From Aliarcobacter sp017996075 (lineage in GTDB: Bacteria; Campylobacterota; Campylobacteria; Campylobacterales; Arcobacteraceae), in the NCBI RefSeq assembly GCF_051062515.1, contig NZ_JAMXEK010000005.1: 64,000 nt of DNA, one strand, 5' to 3'. The notes under the pieces were generated by a model. The model saw only the letters and a list, made by a program, of their open reading frames with translations, ran no database searches and was not told the origin of the DNA. Shown here in pieces: positions 7,946 through 15,654 of this stretch. Numbering within the stretch: the stretch's first letter is position 1; each line of letters starts with the position of its first letter. The position numbers and the translations under genes were made by a program.

Positions 7946-8827
7946 ATGAAATTTACAAACTCAAAAACATCTGAAATTTTTTTAAACAATCAAAGATATT
8001 TTGTAAAAAGAGATGATTTACTTCATAGTGATTTTAGTGGAAATAAAGCTAGAAAATTTTACTACTTTTTAAAAAATGATTTACAAGGTATTGAAAAAAT
8101 TATATCTCATGGCTCAAATCAATCAAATGCAATGTACTCACTATCTGTTTTATGTAAATTAAAAAATCTAAAATTTGACTATTATGTATCACATTTACCA
8201 GATGTTTTATCCAAAAATCCAAGTGGAAACTACAAAGAAGCACTTAAAAATGGTATGAATTTAATTATTGGTGAAATTCCACAACATTTTAAAGAAAATG
8301 AGTTATTCATAAGTGAAGGAGGAGCTGTTAAAGAGGCTAGCTTTGGAATAGAAATATTAGCAAATGAGATAAAATCTTGGGCAAAAGAACAAAATATTGA
8401 AGATAAAAAACTAAAAATATTTTTACCAAGTGGAACTGGAACAACTGCTTTATATTTACAAAAGTTTTTACCTTTTGAAGTCTTTACTTGCTCTTGTGTA
8501 GGAGATGATGAGTATCTAACGAAACAATTTTTAGATTTGGAAGAAAAAAATCATCCAAAAATTTTAAAAAAAGAGAAAAAATACCATTTTGGGAAACTAT
8601 ATATTGAGTTTTATCTTAAACATATTGAACTTTTAAAACAGACAAATATAGAGTTTGAGCTTCTTTATGATAGTTTAGGATGGATTGTTTTTGAAGATTT
8701 TGTAAAAAATTTAGAAAATAAAGATGATTTCGTATTTTTATATATTCATCAAGGTGGAGTTTTGGGAAATAAAACTATGACAGAAAGATATAATTTTAAA
8801 TTTCCAAACGCTTTAGAATCTATTTAA
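7946..8827 (+). CDS. PLP-dependent ACC deaminase / D-cysteine desulfhydrase family protein
   Basis: The 293-residue protein is a fold-type II PLP enzyme. The N-terminus presents the substrate as KRDDL (21-25) and the cofactor lysine as GNKARK (K34). HGSNQSN (55-61) is the phosphate and carboxylate-contacting region, and SGTGT near residue 163 binds the PLP phosphate. This matches the ACC deaminase/D-cysteine desulfhydrase family, which releases ammonia from small amino acids. The exact substrate is uncertain and deamination of ACC itself is unlikely to be the native role here. It is divergent from exbB and stands alone. Confidence 0.82.
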   Translation: MKFTNSKTSEIFLNNQRYFVKRDDLLHSDFSGNKARKFYYFLKNDLQGIEKIISHGSNQSNAMYSLSVLCKLKNLKFDYYVSHLPDVLSKNPSGNYKEALKNGMNLIIGEIPQHFKENELFISEGGAVKEASFGIEILANEIKSWAKEQNIEDKKLKIFLPSGTGTTALYLQKFLPFEVFTCSCVGDDEYLTKQFLDLEEKNHPKILKKEKKYHFGKLYIEFYLKHIELLKQTNIEFELLYDSLGWIVFEDFVKNLENKDDFVFLYIHQGGVLGNKTMTERYNFKFPNALESI

Positions 8828-8830
8828 AAA

Positions 8831-9160
8831 CTACTTTTGCTCTACTATTGTCCAGCCACTATCTTTTAGATGTTGTTTTGTTTTACTACAAATTTCACTT
8901 TGTATAAATAGTGTTTTTACTTTGAAGTTGTGGTTTTGATGATTTACTAAGAGATTATATAAATTTTCTAGTTCATCTGAACTTTTTTTTATAAACCTAC
9001 TTTTGCTTGACAAAACAAATATTGCATAAAATTTCAGATCTGTACTTGAACCTACAAAGATTTTTATCTTCTTTTTACTATTTAACTCTTTTGGTAAAAT
9101 CTCTTTTAACTCTTTAAAAAGTATATTCTTTTTTGCAAAATATTGGCTTGTCTCTTTCAT
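8831..9160 (-). CDS. hypothetical protein, 109 aa
   Basis: A lysine-rich soluble protein with an N-terminal helix and an alternating strand/helix pattern; no motif recognised. It converges on the PLP enzyme gene with a three-base gap. The ATG at 9160 is preceded by a usable AAGGATAAC. The length, the clear Shine-Dalgarno sequence and the absence of a better frame support it as real, but I cannot assign a function. Confidence 0.6.
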   Translation of the reverse strand: MKETSQYFAKKNILFKELKEILPKELNSKKKIKIFVGSSTDLKFYAIFVLSSKSRFIKKSSDELENLYNLLVNHQNHNFKVKTLFIQSEICSKTKQHLKDSGWTIVEQK

Positions 9161-9238
9161 TGTTATCCTTAAAAGCGTTTATTATATCAAAACTTGTATA
9201 ATTACGAAATTTAAAAAAGTAAAAAGAGAAAAATTAAA

Positions 9239-10015
9239 ATGCTATCTTACGAAGAACAATCTATAATCACAAGAGGTATTGTAAAAGCTGCTGTTTTAAT
9301 GAGTGAATATGGAGCTGAAAGCATCTTAATAGAACAAACAGCTCAAAGATTAGGAAAAGTTTTAGGTGCTTCAAGTGTTGAAATATCTTTAATTCCATCT
9401 GCAATAGTTTTAACAACTCTTCATCATGGACAATCTGTAACAACTACAAGAAGAGTCCACCATAAACCTATAAATATGAGTATAGTTTGTGAAATTCAAA
9501 AAATAGTTTTGGATATGGAAAAATCAGACAATGAAGTGAACTATGATATTAGATATTTATACACTATTTTAAAACAAATTGAACCAAATTACTACAATAG
9601 ATGGTTAGTTGTTCTTATGGTTGCTCTTAGTTGTGCATCTTTTGCATACTTGCAAGGTGGTGATTTTATGTCACTTGTTATAACTTTTTTTGCTTCAGGT
9701 ATTGCTATGTTTACAAGACAAGAGTTATCAAAAAGAAGATTTGTGATGATTATAATTTTTGGGATAACTGCTTTTGTAGCTACAATTATTTCTGGATTAT
9801 CAAAAATATATGGATTTACAGATACTCCAAATATTGCAATGGCAGCTAGTGTACTACTTTTGGCACCTGGATTTGCTTTTGTAAACTCATTTTTAGACTC
9901 GTTCAAAGGTTATATGATGATGGGTTGGGGAAGATGGATGGATGGTATGATTTTAACACTTGCTTCATCTGTTGGAATTATTTTAGCAATTGCTATTTTA
10001 GGAATAAAGGCTTAA
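9239..10015 (+). CDS. threonine/serine exporter, ThrE N-terminal-type subunit
   Basis: The 258-residue protein has a soluble N-terminal half with the ThrE family pattern (GIVKAAVLMSEYGAES, then VEISLIPSAIVLTT, residues 13-65). About five transmembrane segments follow from residue 122 to the C-terminus. This is the DUF1212/ThrE half of a two-gene exporter. It starts four bases after the preceding A-rich leader and ends one base before the second subunit, so the two are translationally linked. Related systems export threonine and serine; the substrate here is inferred from the family. Confidence 0.85.
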   Translation: MLSYEEQSIITRGIVKAAVLMSEYGAESILIEQTAQRLGKVLGASSVEISLIPSAIVLTTLHHGQSVTTTRRVHHKPINMSIVCEIQKIVLDMEKSDNEVNYDIRYLYTILKQIEPNYYNRWLVVLMVALSCASFAYLQGGDFMSLVITFFASGIAMFTRQELSKRRFVMIIIFGITAFVATIISGLSKIYGFTDTPNIAMAASVLLLAPGFAFVNSFLDSFKGYMMMGWGRWMDGMILTLASSVGIILAIAILGIKA

Positions 10016-10016
10016 T

Positions 10017-10484
10017 ATGAATTTTTTATTACAATTAATCATAGATGGTGCTTTTGCTGCAACTGCATCTTTGGGATTTGGTATGGTTTTTAATGTTCCA
10101 AAACATACTTTAAAATATTGTGCAATGGGTGGAGCAATAGTATATAGTTTGAGAACTATATTTTTACACTTAAATTTTGGAATTGAAATCTCTACATTTT
10201 TAGCTTCAGCAGTGATTGGAATAATAGCTTTATATTGGTCAAGAAAATACAAAATACCAAGACCTGTATATACGGTTGCATCTATTATTCCTATTTTACC
10301 AGGGACTTATGCTTTTGGAGCGATGATTACTTTGATAGATATTAATAGATTTGGTGCAAGTATTGAATTAATAGAGCTATTTGTTCACAACGGGCTTAAA
10401 GCTATTGCTGTTTTAATAGCTATCACTTTTGGTTTAGTTCTTCCTTCACTATATTTTTTAAGACTTAATCGCCCTATTGTTTAG
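10017..10484 (+). CDS. threonine/serine exporter, ThrE C-terminal-type subunit
   Basis: The 155-residue protein has four or five transmembrane helices and matches the DUF3815 half of ThrE. The segment VYTVASIIPILPGTYAFGAM (residues about 81-100) is the family signature. In actinobacterial ThrE both halves are fused; here they are separate genes one base apart. Its 3' end runs into an intrinsic terminator. Confidence 0.85.
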   Translation: MNFLLQLIIDGAFAATASLGFGMVFNVPKHTLKYCAMGGAIVYSLRTIFLHLNFGIEISTFLASAVIGIIALYWSRKYKIPRPVYTVASIIPILPGTYAFGAMITLIDINRFGASIELIELFVHNGLKAIAVLIAITFGLVLPSLYFLRLNRPIV

Positions 10485-10491
10485 GCGATTA
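10466..10491 (+). terminator. intrinsic terminator of the ThrE-type operon
   Basis: An 8-bp stem (TAATCGCC paired with GGCGATTA) with a 10-base loop is followed by TTTTATAAAA. The stop codon of the exporter gene lies at the start of the second arm. Confidence 0.75.
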
Positions 10492-10505
10492 TTTTATAAA
10501 AAATA

Positions 10506-10889
10506 TTAGTTTTTAAATGCTATTACATCCACTTCAACTAAAACATTTTTTGGTAAAGTTTTAACGGCAACCGTGCTTCTTGCAGGAGCAGTTTCGGCTT
10601 TAAAATATTGTCCATAGATTTCGTTGAAAGCTACAAAATTATCCATATCTGATAGATAACAAGTTGTTTTTAATACATTTTCAAAAGAGCTTCCAGCTTC
10701 TTCTAAAACTGCTTTTAAATTTTCCATAACTTGTTTTGTCTGCTCTTGAACTCCACCATTTAAAATCTCCATATTTTTTGGATCTAGTGCAATTTGTCCA
10801 GAAGTAAAAACTAATTTTTCAAAACTAGTTGCTTGATTATATGGTCCAATTGCACTTGGAGCTTTTGTTGTACTTATTATTTTTTTCAT
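10506..10889 (-). CDS. ridA: RidA family enamine/imine deaminase
   Basis: The 127-residue protein has the usual RidA length and signatures: IGPYNQA near residue 15, VFTSGQIALDP near 27, a conserved arginine in APARSTV (near 103), and the final EVDVIA. RidA hydrolyses reactive 2-aminoacrylate and related imines released by PLP enzymes, protecting PLP-dependent pathways. A clear AAAGGA precedes the ATG. It stands alone on the minus strand. Confidence 0.93.
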   Translation of the reverse strand: MKKIISTTKAPSAIGPYNQATSFEKLVFTSGQIALDPKNMEILNGGVQEQTKQVMENLKAVLEEAGSSFENVLKTTCYLSDMDNFVAFNEIYGQYFKAETAPARSTVAVKTLPKNVLVEVDVIAFKN

Positions 10890-10942
10890 TTTTATCCTTT
10901 GATTTTTTAAAAATTTATTATATTTAGTTTTAATTTATAATC

Positions 10943-11230
10943 TCATTTATAAATATCTCCTCTAAATCCTATATCCTCAATTATTACTTCAATAATTATC
11001 TCATTATCTACAACTTGAATAATTATTCGTATATTACCTTTTCTTATTCTAAAAAAGCCTTGTAAATTTCCTTGTAAAGCCTTATAATCTATATTTATAT
11101 CAACACTATAAAAGTGTTTTTTTACAAATTTTATTATCAAATCATCAATTTCATTTTCAGTAATAACTCTATTTTTATCTAAAAATTTTTGAGATTTTTT
11201 AAGATAGGTAATTTTGAAATTTTTTTTCAT
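10943..11230 (-). CDS. RelE/ParE-type toxin of a type II toxin-antitoxin system
   Basis: The 95-residue protein ends in a short strand and GFRGDIYK, and contains a central RIRKGNIRIIIQV strand pair, the pattern of the RelE/ParE fold (compare GxYRIRVGDYRVIY...). The family includes mRNA interferases and gyrase poisons; the class cannot be resolved here. It begins one base after the stop of the antitoxin gene, the normal order for this family. Confidence 0.8.
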   Translation of the reverse strand: MKKNFKITYLKKSQKFLDKNRVITENEIDDLIIKFVKKHFYSVDINIDYKALQGNLQGFFRIRKGNIRIIIQVVDNEIIIEVIIEDIGFRGDIYK

Positions 11231-11231
11231 C

Positions 11232-11507
11232 TTACAAATCTAAATTAATAATCTTTGAATGCGAAGCTTCTTTTTCCTCTTTTGTTCTACTATTTAGCAA
11301 AGTTTCTATCTCTTTTTGTTCCAAAATATCATAAGCATTTTTTAGTCTTTCATACTCTTCAATATTTAAAATTACAGCTTCAAGTTTATTATTTTTTGAG
11401 ATGGCAAACTTCTCTTTTGATTTATCAACAATACTATTTAAAATTGTTGAAAAACTTCTCGAAATATCGCTAACAGATACTATTTCATCTCTTTTATAAG
11501 CTACCAT
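11232..11507 (-). CDS. Phd/YefM-type antitoxin
   Basis: The 91-residue protein has the Phd/YefM N-terminal DNA-binding pattern: VSVSDISRSFSTILN (10-24), then KFAISKNNKLEAVILNIEEY with the family hallmark of a strand pair and a tyrosine-containing helix (33-52). The acidic, helical C-terminus would wrap the toxin. It is the first gene of the pair, preceded by AAGGAAAATAAA and by a 12-bp inverted repeat that is the probable autoregulatory operator. Confidence 0.82.
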   Translation of the reverse strand: MVAYKRDEIVSVSDISRSFSTILNSIVDKSKEKFAISKNNKLEAVILNIEEYERLKNAYDILEQKEIETLLNSRTKEEKEASHSKIINLDL

Positions 11508-11523
11508 TTTATTTTCCTTTATA

Positions 11524-11553
11524 AAATATTATGTAAAATTATACATAATATTT
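11524..11553. promoter_or_regulatory. palindromic operator candidate of the toxin-antitoxin operon
   Basis: Two perfect 12-base inverted arms (AAATATTATGTA at 11524-11535 and its complement at 11542-11553) flank a 6-base AT spacer, 17 bases upstream of the antitoxin ATG. Phd-type antitoxins bind such palindromes to repress their own operon, so this is the expected operator. Confidence 0.65.
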
Positions 11554-11568
11554 ATTGTTAAATCAAGA

Positions 11569-12333
11569 CTAATTAACAAAAAATAGCTCAAACTCATTTT
11601 TAAGATGACTTAAAATTGAAGTTTCACTTTTATACAATCCTTGACCACTCAATGCTGATTTTACAATAGTTTTTGTGTAATCATGAATATCATCTCTTCT
11701 AAACATCTCATCTATATCTAGCCATATAGCTTCACTTATCTCCTCTTTATCTTTTACATCTATTTTTAAACTTTTTGGCTTTGCAAGACATAAAACATAT
11801 AGATTTGATTTATGAAATTGATGTGGATAAAAATGCCCAATAGATACAATCTTTTCAAAATCTACTACAACTCCAGTCTCCTCAAAAACTTCACGGCTTA
11901 AAGCTTGAGAAATCATCTCAGCATCATCAATATGTCCACCTGGAAGCTTATAATACTCATTTCTAATTATCTCTTTAATTAGCAAAATCTCATTTTTACT
12001 ATTTATCACAACAGCACCTACTCCTAAAGTATGATTTGCTAAAGTTGGAACTATTGCATTTTGTTTTAAAACTTTTACAAGTAATATATAATCACTATTG
12101 CAAGAGTGAAAAGTAAAACCAAACTTTGTAGCAATTGGAATAAAATCTGATTTTTTTATATCTATATAGATCCAAATTAAATTTTTATTATCTTTTACAT
12201 TTTGTATTAAATCTTTTAAATTCTGTTCAAATTCCAAAATATCTTTTGGTAAATCTTCACTTAAAATTGTAATTCCATTGTATGGGTCAAGACTTGTTTT
12301 AAAATTTGCTATATATTCAATACTTGTTTTCAA
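11569..12333 (-). CDS. Nudix hydrolase with N-terminal pre-Nudix domain
   Basis: The 254-residue protein has a complete Nudix box, GGHIDDAE (132-139) followed seven residues later by REVFEETG (147-154), giving the metal-binding glutamates. Residues 1-100 resemble the pre-Nudix domain found in NUDT6-like and plant Nudix proteins. These enzymes hydrolyse nucleoside diphosphate derivatives such as ADP-ribose or NADH; the substrate is not assignable. The start is a TTG at 12331-12333, six bases after an AAAAGGA. That Shine-Dalgarno sequence lies inside a 12-bp hairpin belonging to the repeated leader element described separately. Confidence 0.88.
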   Translation of the reverse strand: MKTSIEYIANFKTSLDPYNGITILSEDLPKDILEFEQNLKDLIQNVKDNKNLIWIYIDIKKSDFIPIATKFGFTFHSCNSDYILLVKVLKQNAIVPTLANHTLGVGAVVINSKNEILLIKEIIRNEYYKLPGGHIDDAEMISQALSREVFEETGVVVDFEKIVSIGHFYPHQFHKSNLYVLCLAKPKSLKIDVKDKEEISEAIWLDIDEMFRRDDIHDYTKTIVKSALSGQGLYKSETSILSHLKNEFELFFVN

Positions 12334-12338
12334 TTTAA

Positions 12339-12371
12339 TTCCTTTTAAATGTTTCCCATTTAAAAGGAAAC
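12339..12371 (-). promoter_or_regulatory. Shine-Dalgarno-sequestering alternative hairpins before the Nudix gene
   Basis: On the minus strand ATTTAAAAGGAA (12358-12369 as the plus-strand equivalent) and TTCCTTTTAAAT (12339-12350) pair perfectly over 12 bp around a 7-base loop. The arm next to the TTG start contains the AAAAGGA. The loop bases can instead pair with the outer arm (6 bp, 12351-12356 with 12366-12371), which would break the first hairpin and free the Shine-Dalgarno sequence. The same two-state design precedes metE. Confidence 0.6.
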
Positions 12372-12387
12372 CATTTTTATTTAATAA

Positions 12388-12459
12388 CTACTTTTTATAG
12401 CGGGGATTTAAAATCCCCTAAAAAGTAGGCAAAAACCTAAAGAGCCTTGAGAACAAGGC
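12388..12459 (-). repeat. structured dispersed element, copy 1 (upstream of the Nudix gene)
   Basis: Read on the minus strand: hairpin GCCTTG-TTCT-CAAGGC, a single-stranded linker CTTTAGGTTTTTG, then a long hairpin with base stem CTACTTTTTA/TAAAAAGTAG and inner stem GGGGATT/AATCCCC, with a GCTA bulge on the 3' side. It begins directly after the AraC-family stop codon. A second copy at 16943-17039 has the same loop, linker, bulge and outer stem, while the variable stems differ by paired changes. Confidence 0.7.
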
Positions 12460-13335
12460 TTAAACATATTTTATTGGAAGATAAAAATCCAAAATAAACT
12501 CTCCATCTAAACTTAAAAAATGATTCTTCTCATAAATCGTATAAGATGGATTTGTTGTTGTTTCATAACCACTATCTATTAACCATACATGATAAACCCA
12601 CTGTATTAGTTTTATTACATCTCCATACTTTCCACTTAAACTAAACTTTGCATAAATTCCCTTTGGGATATCCAAAGTTGGAAGTGATAAATTTTTTAAC
12701 TCTTCATTCTCATCTAAAACTGCAATTGCAATATATTGACACTCATTAAGTGGAGTTATTATTGGATTATCATGATGCAAAGCCATCTGTTTATAAGATT
12801 TTATATCATTTGTATAAATCCAAGTTTGAAGTTTTGCCCATGTTTGTTTAATAGTTTTATCATAACCTTTATGTCTAATGTAATAACCTCTCATCTGTGG
12901 CATTTTAACAATTGTTGGCTCAATATTTGAAAAATCTTTAGTTTTAATATCTTGTGAAAACTCTTCAACTATTTTATTTGAATAATCTTTATACCCACCA
13001 TTTTTCCACTCTTTTGGTGTCATATTAAATCTTTGTTTGAAACTTCTTATAAATGAAGTTTGCGAACTATATCCTATCATTGAAGAGATATTTGAAATAG
13101 TTGAAAATTTATTAGAAATTAGTAAATTTGCAGCTTTTTCAAGTCTTATTGACTTAATACTTTCATAAATATTTTTTCCAAACTCCTCTTTGAAAACTCT
13201 ATGAAGATGAAACTTACTAATATATAATTCACGACTTAAATCATCTATATTTATATTTGTATCAATATATTTATAAATATAATTCATAACATCATTTGCA
13301 ATTTTTGCTCTTTTTTCATAAGTAGATTTTTTCAT
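12460..13335 (-). CDS. AraC family regulator with GyrI-like effector domain
   Basis: The 291-residue protein has two helix-turn-helix units of the AraC/XylS type at residues about 28-115, with LSRELYISKFHLHRVFKEEF in the first and IGYSSQTSFIRSFKQRF in the second. The C-terminal half (about 140-291) has the GyrI-like/BacM small-molecule-binding pattern, as in Rob and BltR-type proteins. It probably senses a small or xenobiotic ligand. It is divergent from an aminotransferase gene with palindromes in between, so that gene is a likely target. Its stop touches the structured element that leads to the Nudix gene. Confidence 0.88.
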   Translation of the reverse strand: MKKSTYEKRAKIANDVMNYIYKYIDTNINIDDLSRELYISKFHLHRVFKEEFGKNIYESIKSIRLEKAANLLISNKFSTISNISSMIGYSSQTSFIRSFKQRFNMTPKEWKNGGYKDYSNKIVEEFSQDIKTKDFSNIEPTIVKMPQMRGYYIRHKGYDKTIKQTWAKLQTWIYTNDIKSYKQMALHHDNPIITPLNECQYIAIAVLDENEELKNLSLPTLDIPKGIYAKFSLSGKYGDVIKLIQWVYHVWLIDSGYETTTNPSYTIYEKNHFLSLDGEFILDFYLPIKYV

Positions 13336-13365
13336 AAAGTATTATATCAATAAATATATATATTT

Positions 13366-13382
13366 TTAGCAATAATTGCTAA
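13366..13382. promoter_or_regulatory. palindrome between divergent AraC-family and aminotransferase genes
   Basis: TTAGCAAT and ATTGCTAA form a perfect 8-base inverted repeat around one A, roughly midway in the 128-base divergent spacer. Around it a looser pair, ATATCAATAAATAT (about 13344) and ATATTTTTATTGATG (about 13409), also faces inward. These are plausible binding sites for the AraC-type protein or another local regulator. Confidence 0.45.
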
Positions 13383-13463
13383 TTATAAAAGCATTTTATG
13401 TAAAGTATTAATATTTTTATTGATGTAAAATTTTAACAATAAAATATAAAGGATTATATAAAC

Positions 13464-14573
13464 ATGAAAAGATCATTTATTAGAGAGATTCTTGAAGCTA
13501 TTGATGAACATACAATTTCATTTGCAGGTGGACTTCCAAGTGAAAATCTATTTCCAAAAGAAGATTTAAAAATAGCAACTCTAAAAGCGATAGAAAATCC
13601 AAAAGTTTATCAATACACAATTAGCAATGGAATAAATGAACTAAGAGAGCAAATTGCTTTAAGATATACAAATGAAGGATTTGCTACAACAAAAGAGAAT
13701 ATCTTAATCACAACAGGAAGCCAACAAGCAATGTATATTTTGGCAAAATTTTTTGAAAACAAAGATATTACTATAGAAGAGCCTTCATATTTAGGAGCTA
13801 TGAATATTTTTAGACTAAATAATCTAAAAATGGACGGTGTAAAACTTGAAGATGATGGAGTAAACATAGAAGAGTTTGAGAAAAGTTTTAAAAAGACAAA
13901 ACTTACATACTTAATTCCAGATTTTCAAAATCCAAGTGCTACAACATATAGTAGTGAGAAAAGAGAAGCTGTTTCTAATATTCTAAAAAAATATGATGGA
14001 ATTTTAATAGAAGATAGCCCATATAGTGAGCTTTATTTTGATAAAAAAAGTAAATATATAAGTGCTAATTTACCAGATAACTCTTTTTTATTAGGAAGTT
14101 TTTCTAAAACTTTAGTTCCAAGCTTAAGAATTGGTTGGATACGAGCAGATGAAGAGAAGATAAAATCTTTGATGATAATAAAAGAGAGCATAGATTTACA
14201 CTCTTGTGGTCTTTCACAATATATTTTAGCTGAGTATTTAAAAGATGAAGTAAAATATGAAAAACATCTTCAAGAAATAAGAGATGATTATCAAGCAAAA
14301 GCTCAATTTTTCTCAAAATCTTTAAAAACTATAATGCCTGAATTTAAACACCAAACACCAAAAGGTGGAATGTTTTTGTATGGTGGATTTGAAGATAAAA
14401 AAATTGATACTTTTGCTCTTGTTAAAAAGTGTTTAAAAAAGAAAGTTGTGTATGTTCCAGCAAATCAGTTTTATATAGATAAAGTTCCAAATAGTGAGAT
14501 AAGATTTAACTACACTCACTCAAGTTTTGAACAAATAGAAAAAGGGCTTAAACTTATAAAAAGTTGTCTATAA
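13464..14573 (+). CDS. PLP-dependent aminotransferase (class I, LysN/MocR-catalytic type)
   Basis: The 369-residue protein is a fold-type I aminotransferase. The N-terminal SFAGGLPSENLFP (19-31) is typical of the 2-aminoadipate/LysN-like group, TTGSQQAM (83-90) binds the PLP phosphate, and the Schiff-base lysine is K215 in SFSKTLVPSLRIGW. The substrate is unknown; aromatic or branched-chain amino acids or 2-aminoadipate are possibilities for the subfamily. It is divergent from the AraC/GyrI-like regulator, which probably controls it. AAAGGA lies 10 bases before the ATG. Confidence 0.87.
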   Translation: MKRSFIREILEAIDEHTISFAGGLPSENLFPKEDLKIATLKAIENPKVYQYTISNGINELREQIALRYTNEGFATTKENILITTGSQQAMYILAKFFENKDITIEEPSYLGAMNIFRLNNLKMDGVKLEDDGVNIEEFEKSFKKTKLTYLIPDFQNPSATTYSSEKREAVSNILKKYDGILIEDSPYSELYFDKKSKYISANLPDNSFLLGSFSKTLVPSLRIGWIRADEEKIKSLMIIKESIDLHSCGLSQYILAEYLKDEVKYEKHLQEIRDDYQAKAQFFSKSLKTIMPEFKHQTPKGGMFLYGGFEDKKIDTFALVKKCLKKKVVYVPANQFYIDKVPNSEIRFNYTHSSFEQIEKGLKLIKSCL

Positions 14574-14587
14574 AAAATAGACAACTT
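14561..14587. terminator. bidirectional intrinsic terminator
   Basis: An 11-bp perfect stem (AAGTTGTCTAT paired with ATAGACAACTT) with an AAAAA loop is followed by AAATTTTTC. It overlaps the aminotransferase stop and lies between it and the convergent DedA gene. Confidence 0.8.
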
Positions 14588-15197
14588 AAATTTTTCTTCT
14601 ATTTTTTCTTTTTGTAAATTTATAATACAGATAACTAAAAACAACGATTAAGACTAAAAGAGCAATAATAATTTGATGCAAATACTCTTTTATTAGCTCT
14701 TCATTTCCACCTAAGTAATATCCTAAAAATGCTAATATAGCAACCCAAATTCCAGCACCTAAACTTGTAAAAACTGAAAATACAAAAAGATTCATTCGAG
14801 AGAGTCCTGCTGGTAAAGATATATATTGTCTTACAACTGGAATTAATCTTCCAAAAAATGTTGAGATATGACCATGTTTATTAAAAAAGTCTTCCATTTT
14901 TAATATTGTATCTTCACTAATCAAGATATATTTTCCATATCTCATTAAAAATCTTCTTCCAAGTTTTAAAGCAAAATAGTAATTAAATATTGCACCTGCA
15001 AGTGAACCTAGAATTCCAAAAAGAATTACAAGGTACATATTCATCTCACCTTTATAAGCCAAATAGCCAGCTGGAATCATTACAACTTCTGATGGAAATG
15101 GGAAAAAAGAACTCTCTAAAAACATCATTATGAAAATACCTGCATATCCCAACTGACCAACAGTTTCAACAATGAAATTGATTATTTGTGATAACAA
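14586..15197 (-). CDS. DedA family membrane protein
   Basis: The 203-residue protein has the DedA/SNARE-associated pattern: ESSFFPFPSEVVMIPAGYLA (28-47), an FGRLIPVVRQYISLPAG motif near residue 115 with the conserved arginines, and four to five hydrophobic segments. DedA proteins are lipid scramblases of the inner membrane, needed for proton motive force and envelope balance. The start is TTG at 15197 with AAAGGAAAACT five bases upstream; no in-frame ATG gives a complete first helix. Confidence 0.9.
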   Translation of the reverse strand: MLSQIINFIVETVGQLGYAGIFIMMFLESSFFPFPSEVVMIPAGYLAYKGEMNMYLVILFGILGSLAGAIFNYYFALKLGRRFLMRYGKYILISEDTILKMEDFFNKHGHISTFFGRLIPVVRQYISLPAGLSRMNLFVFSVFTSLGAGIWVAILAFLGYYLGGNEELIKEYLHQIIIALLVLIVVFSYLYYKFTKRKNRRKI

Positions 15198-15279
15198 AGT
15201 TTTCCTTTTTTTATGAATGTTTAATACAAAATAGAATTTTTTATGAAGTTTTTAGAGAGTTTATTTTAAATAAAAGATA

Positions 15280-15297
15280 TTAAGGCAAGTGCCTTAA
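15280..15297 (-). terminator. terminator after rplS
   Basis: An 8-bp stem TTAAGGCA/TGCCTTAA with a 2-base gap lies one base after the rplS stop. On the minus strand it is followed by TATCTTTTATTT. Confidence 0.65.
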
Positions 15298-15654
15298 TTA
15301 TCTTTTTAGCTCTCTAATTTTCGCAGCTTTACCTTTTAGTGCTCTTAAATAGTTAAGTTTAGCTCTTCTTACATCACCTCTTCTTAACACTTCAATAGCT
15401 TGTAAAGATTCACAATATAGTGGGAAAATTCTCTCAACACCAATATTATTTGCTCCAAGTTTTCTAATAGTAAATGTAGCATCAACACCGTTTCCGCTTC
15501 TTCCAATTACTACACCTTCGAAAGTTTGAACTCTTTTTTTCTCACCCTCTTTAATCTCAACACCAAGTCTTAATGTATCTCCTGCTCTAAACGCTGGAAT
15601 CTCTTTAGAAGCTATTTGAGCTGCTTCAAAACTTGCTATATATCTGTTTTTCAT
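15298..15654 (-). CDS. rplS: 50S ribosomal protein L19
   Basis: The 118-residue protein is a standard L19. FRAGDTLRLGVEIKEGEKKRVQ (residues 22-43 region) and GVERIFPLY near residue 72 are conserved. It sits at the interface of the two ribosomal subunits. It overlaps the end of trmD by four bases, keeping the usual trmD-rplS order, but the rest of the common rpsP-khpA-rimM part of this operon is about 40 kb away at 56.3-57.3 kb. Confidence 0.97.
   Translation of the reverse strand: MKNRYIASFEAAQIASKEIPAFRAGDTLRLGVEIKEGEKKRVQTFEGVVIGRSGNGVDATFTIRKLGANNIGVERIFPLYCESLQAIEVLRRGDVRRAKLNYLRALKGKAAKIRELKR

Noticed and set aside
12388..12459. Plain intrinsic terminator for the AraC-family gene
   Set aside because: The first hairpin has only six pairs and the T-rich stretch is interrupted (CTTTAGGTTTTTG). 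The second copy lies far from a gene end, and the paired base changes extend over the whole element. A termination role in addition is still possible.
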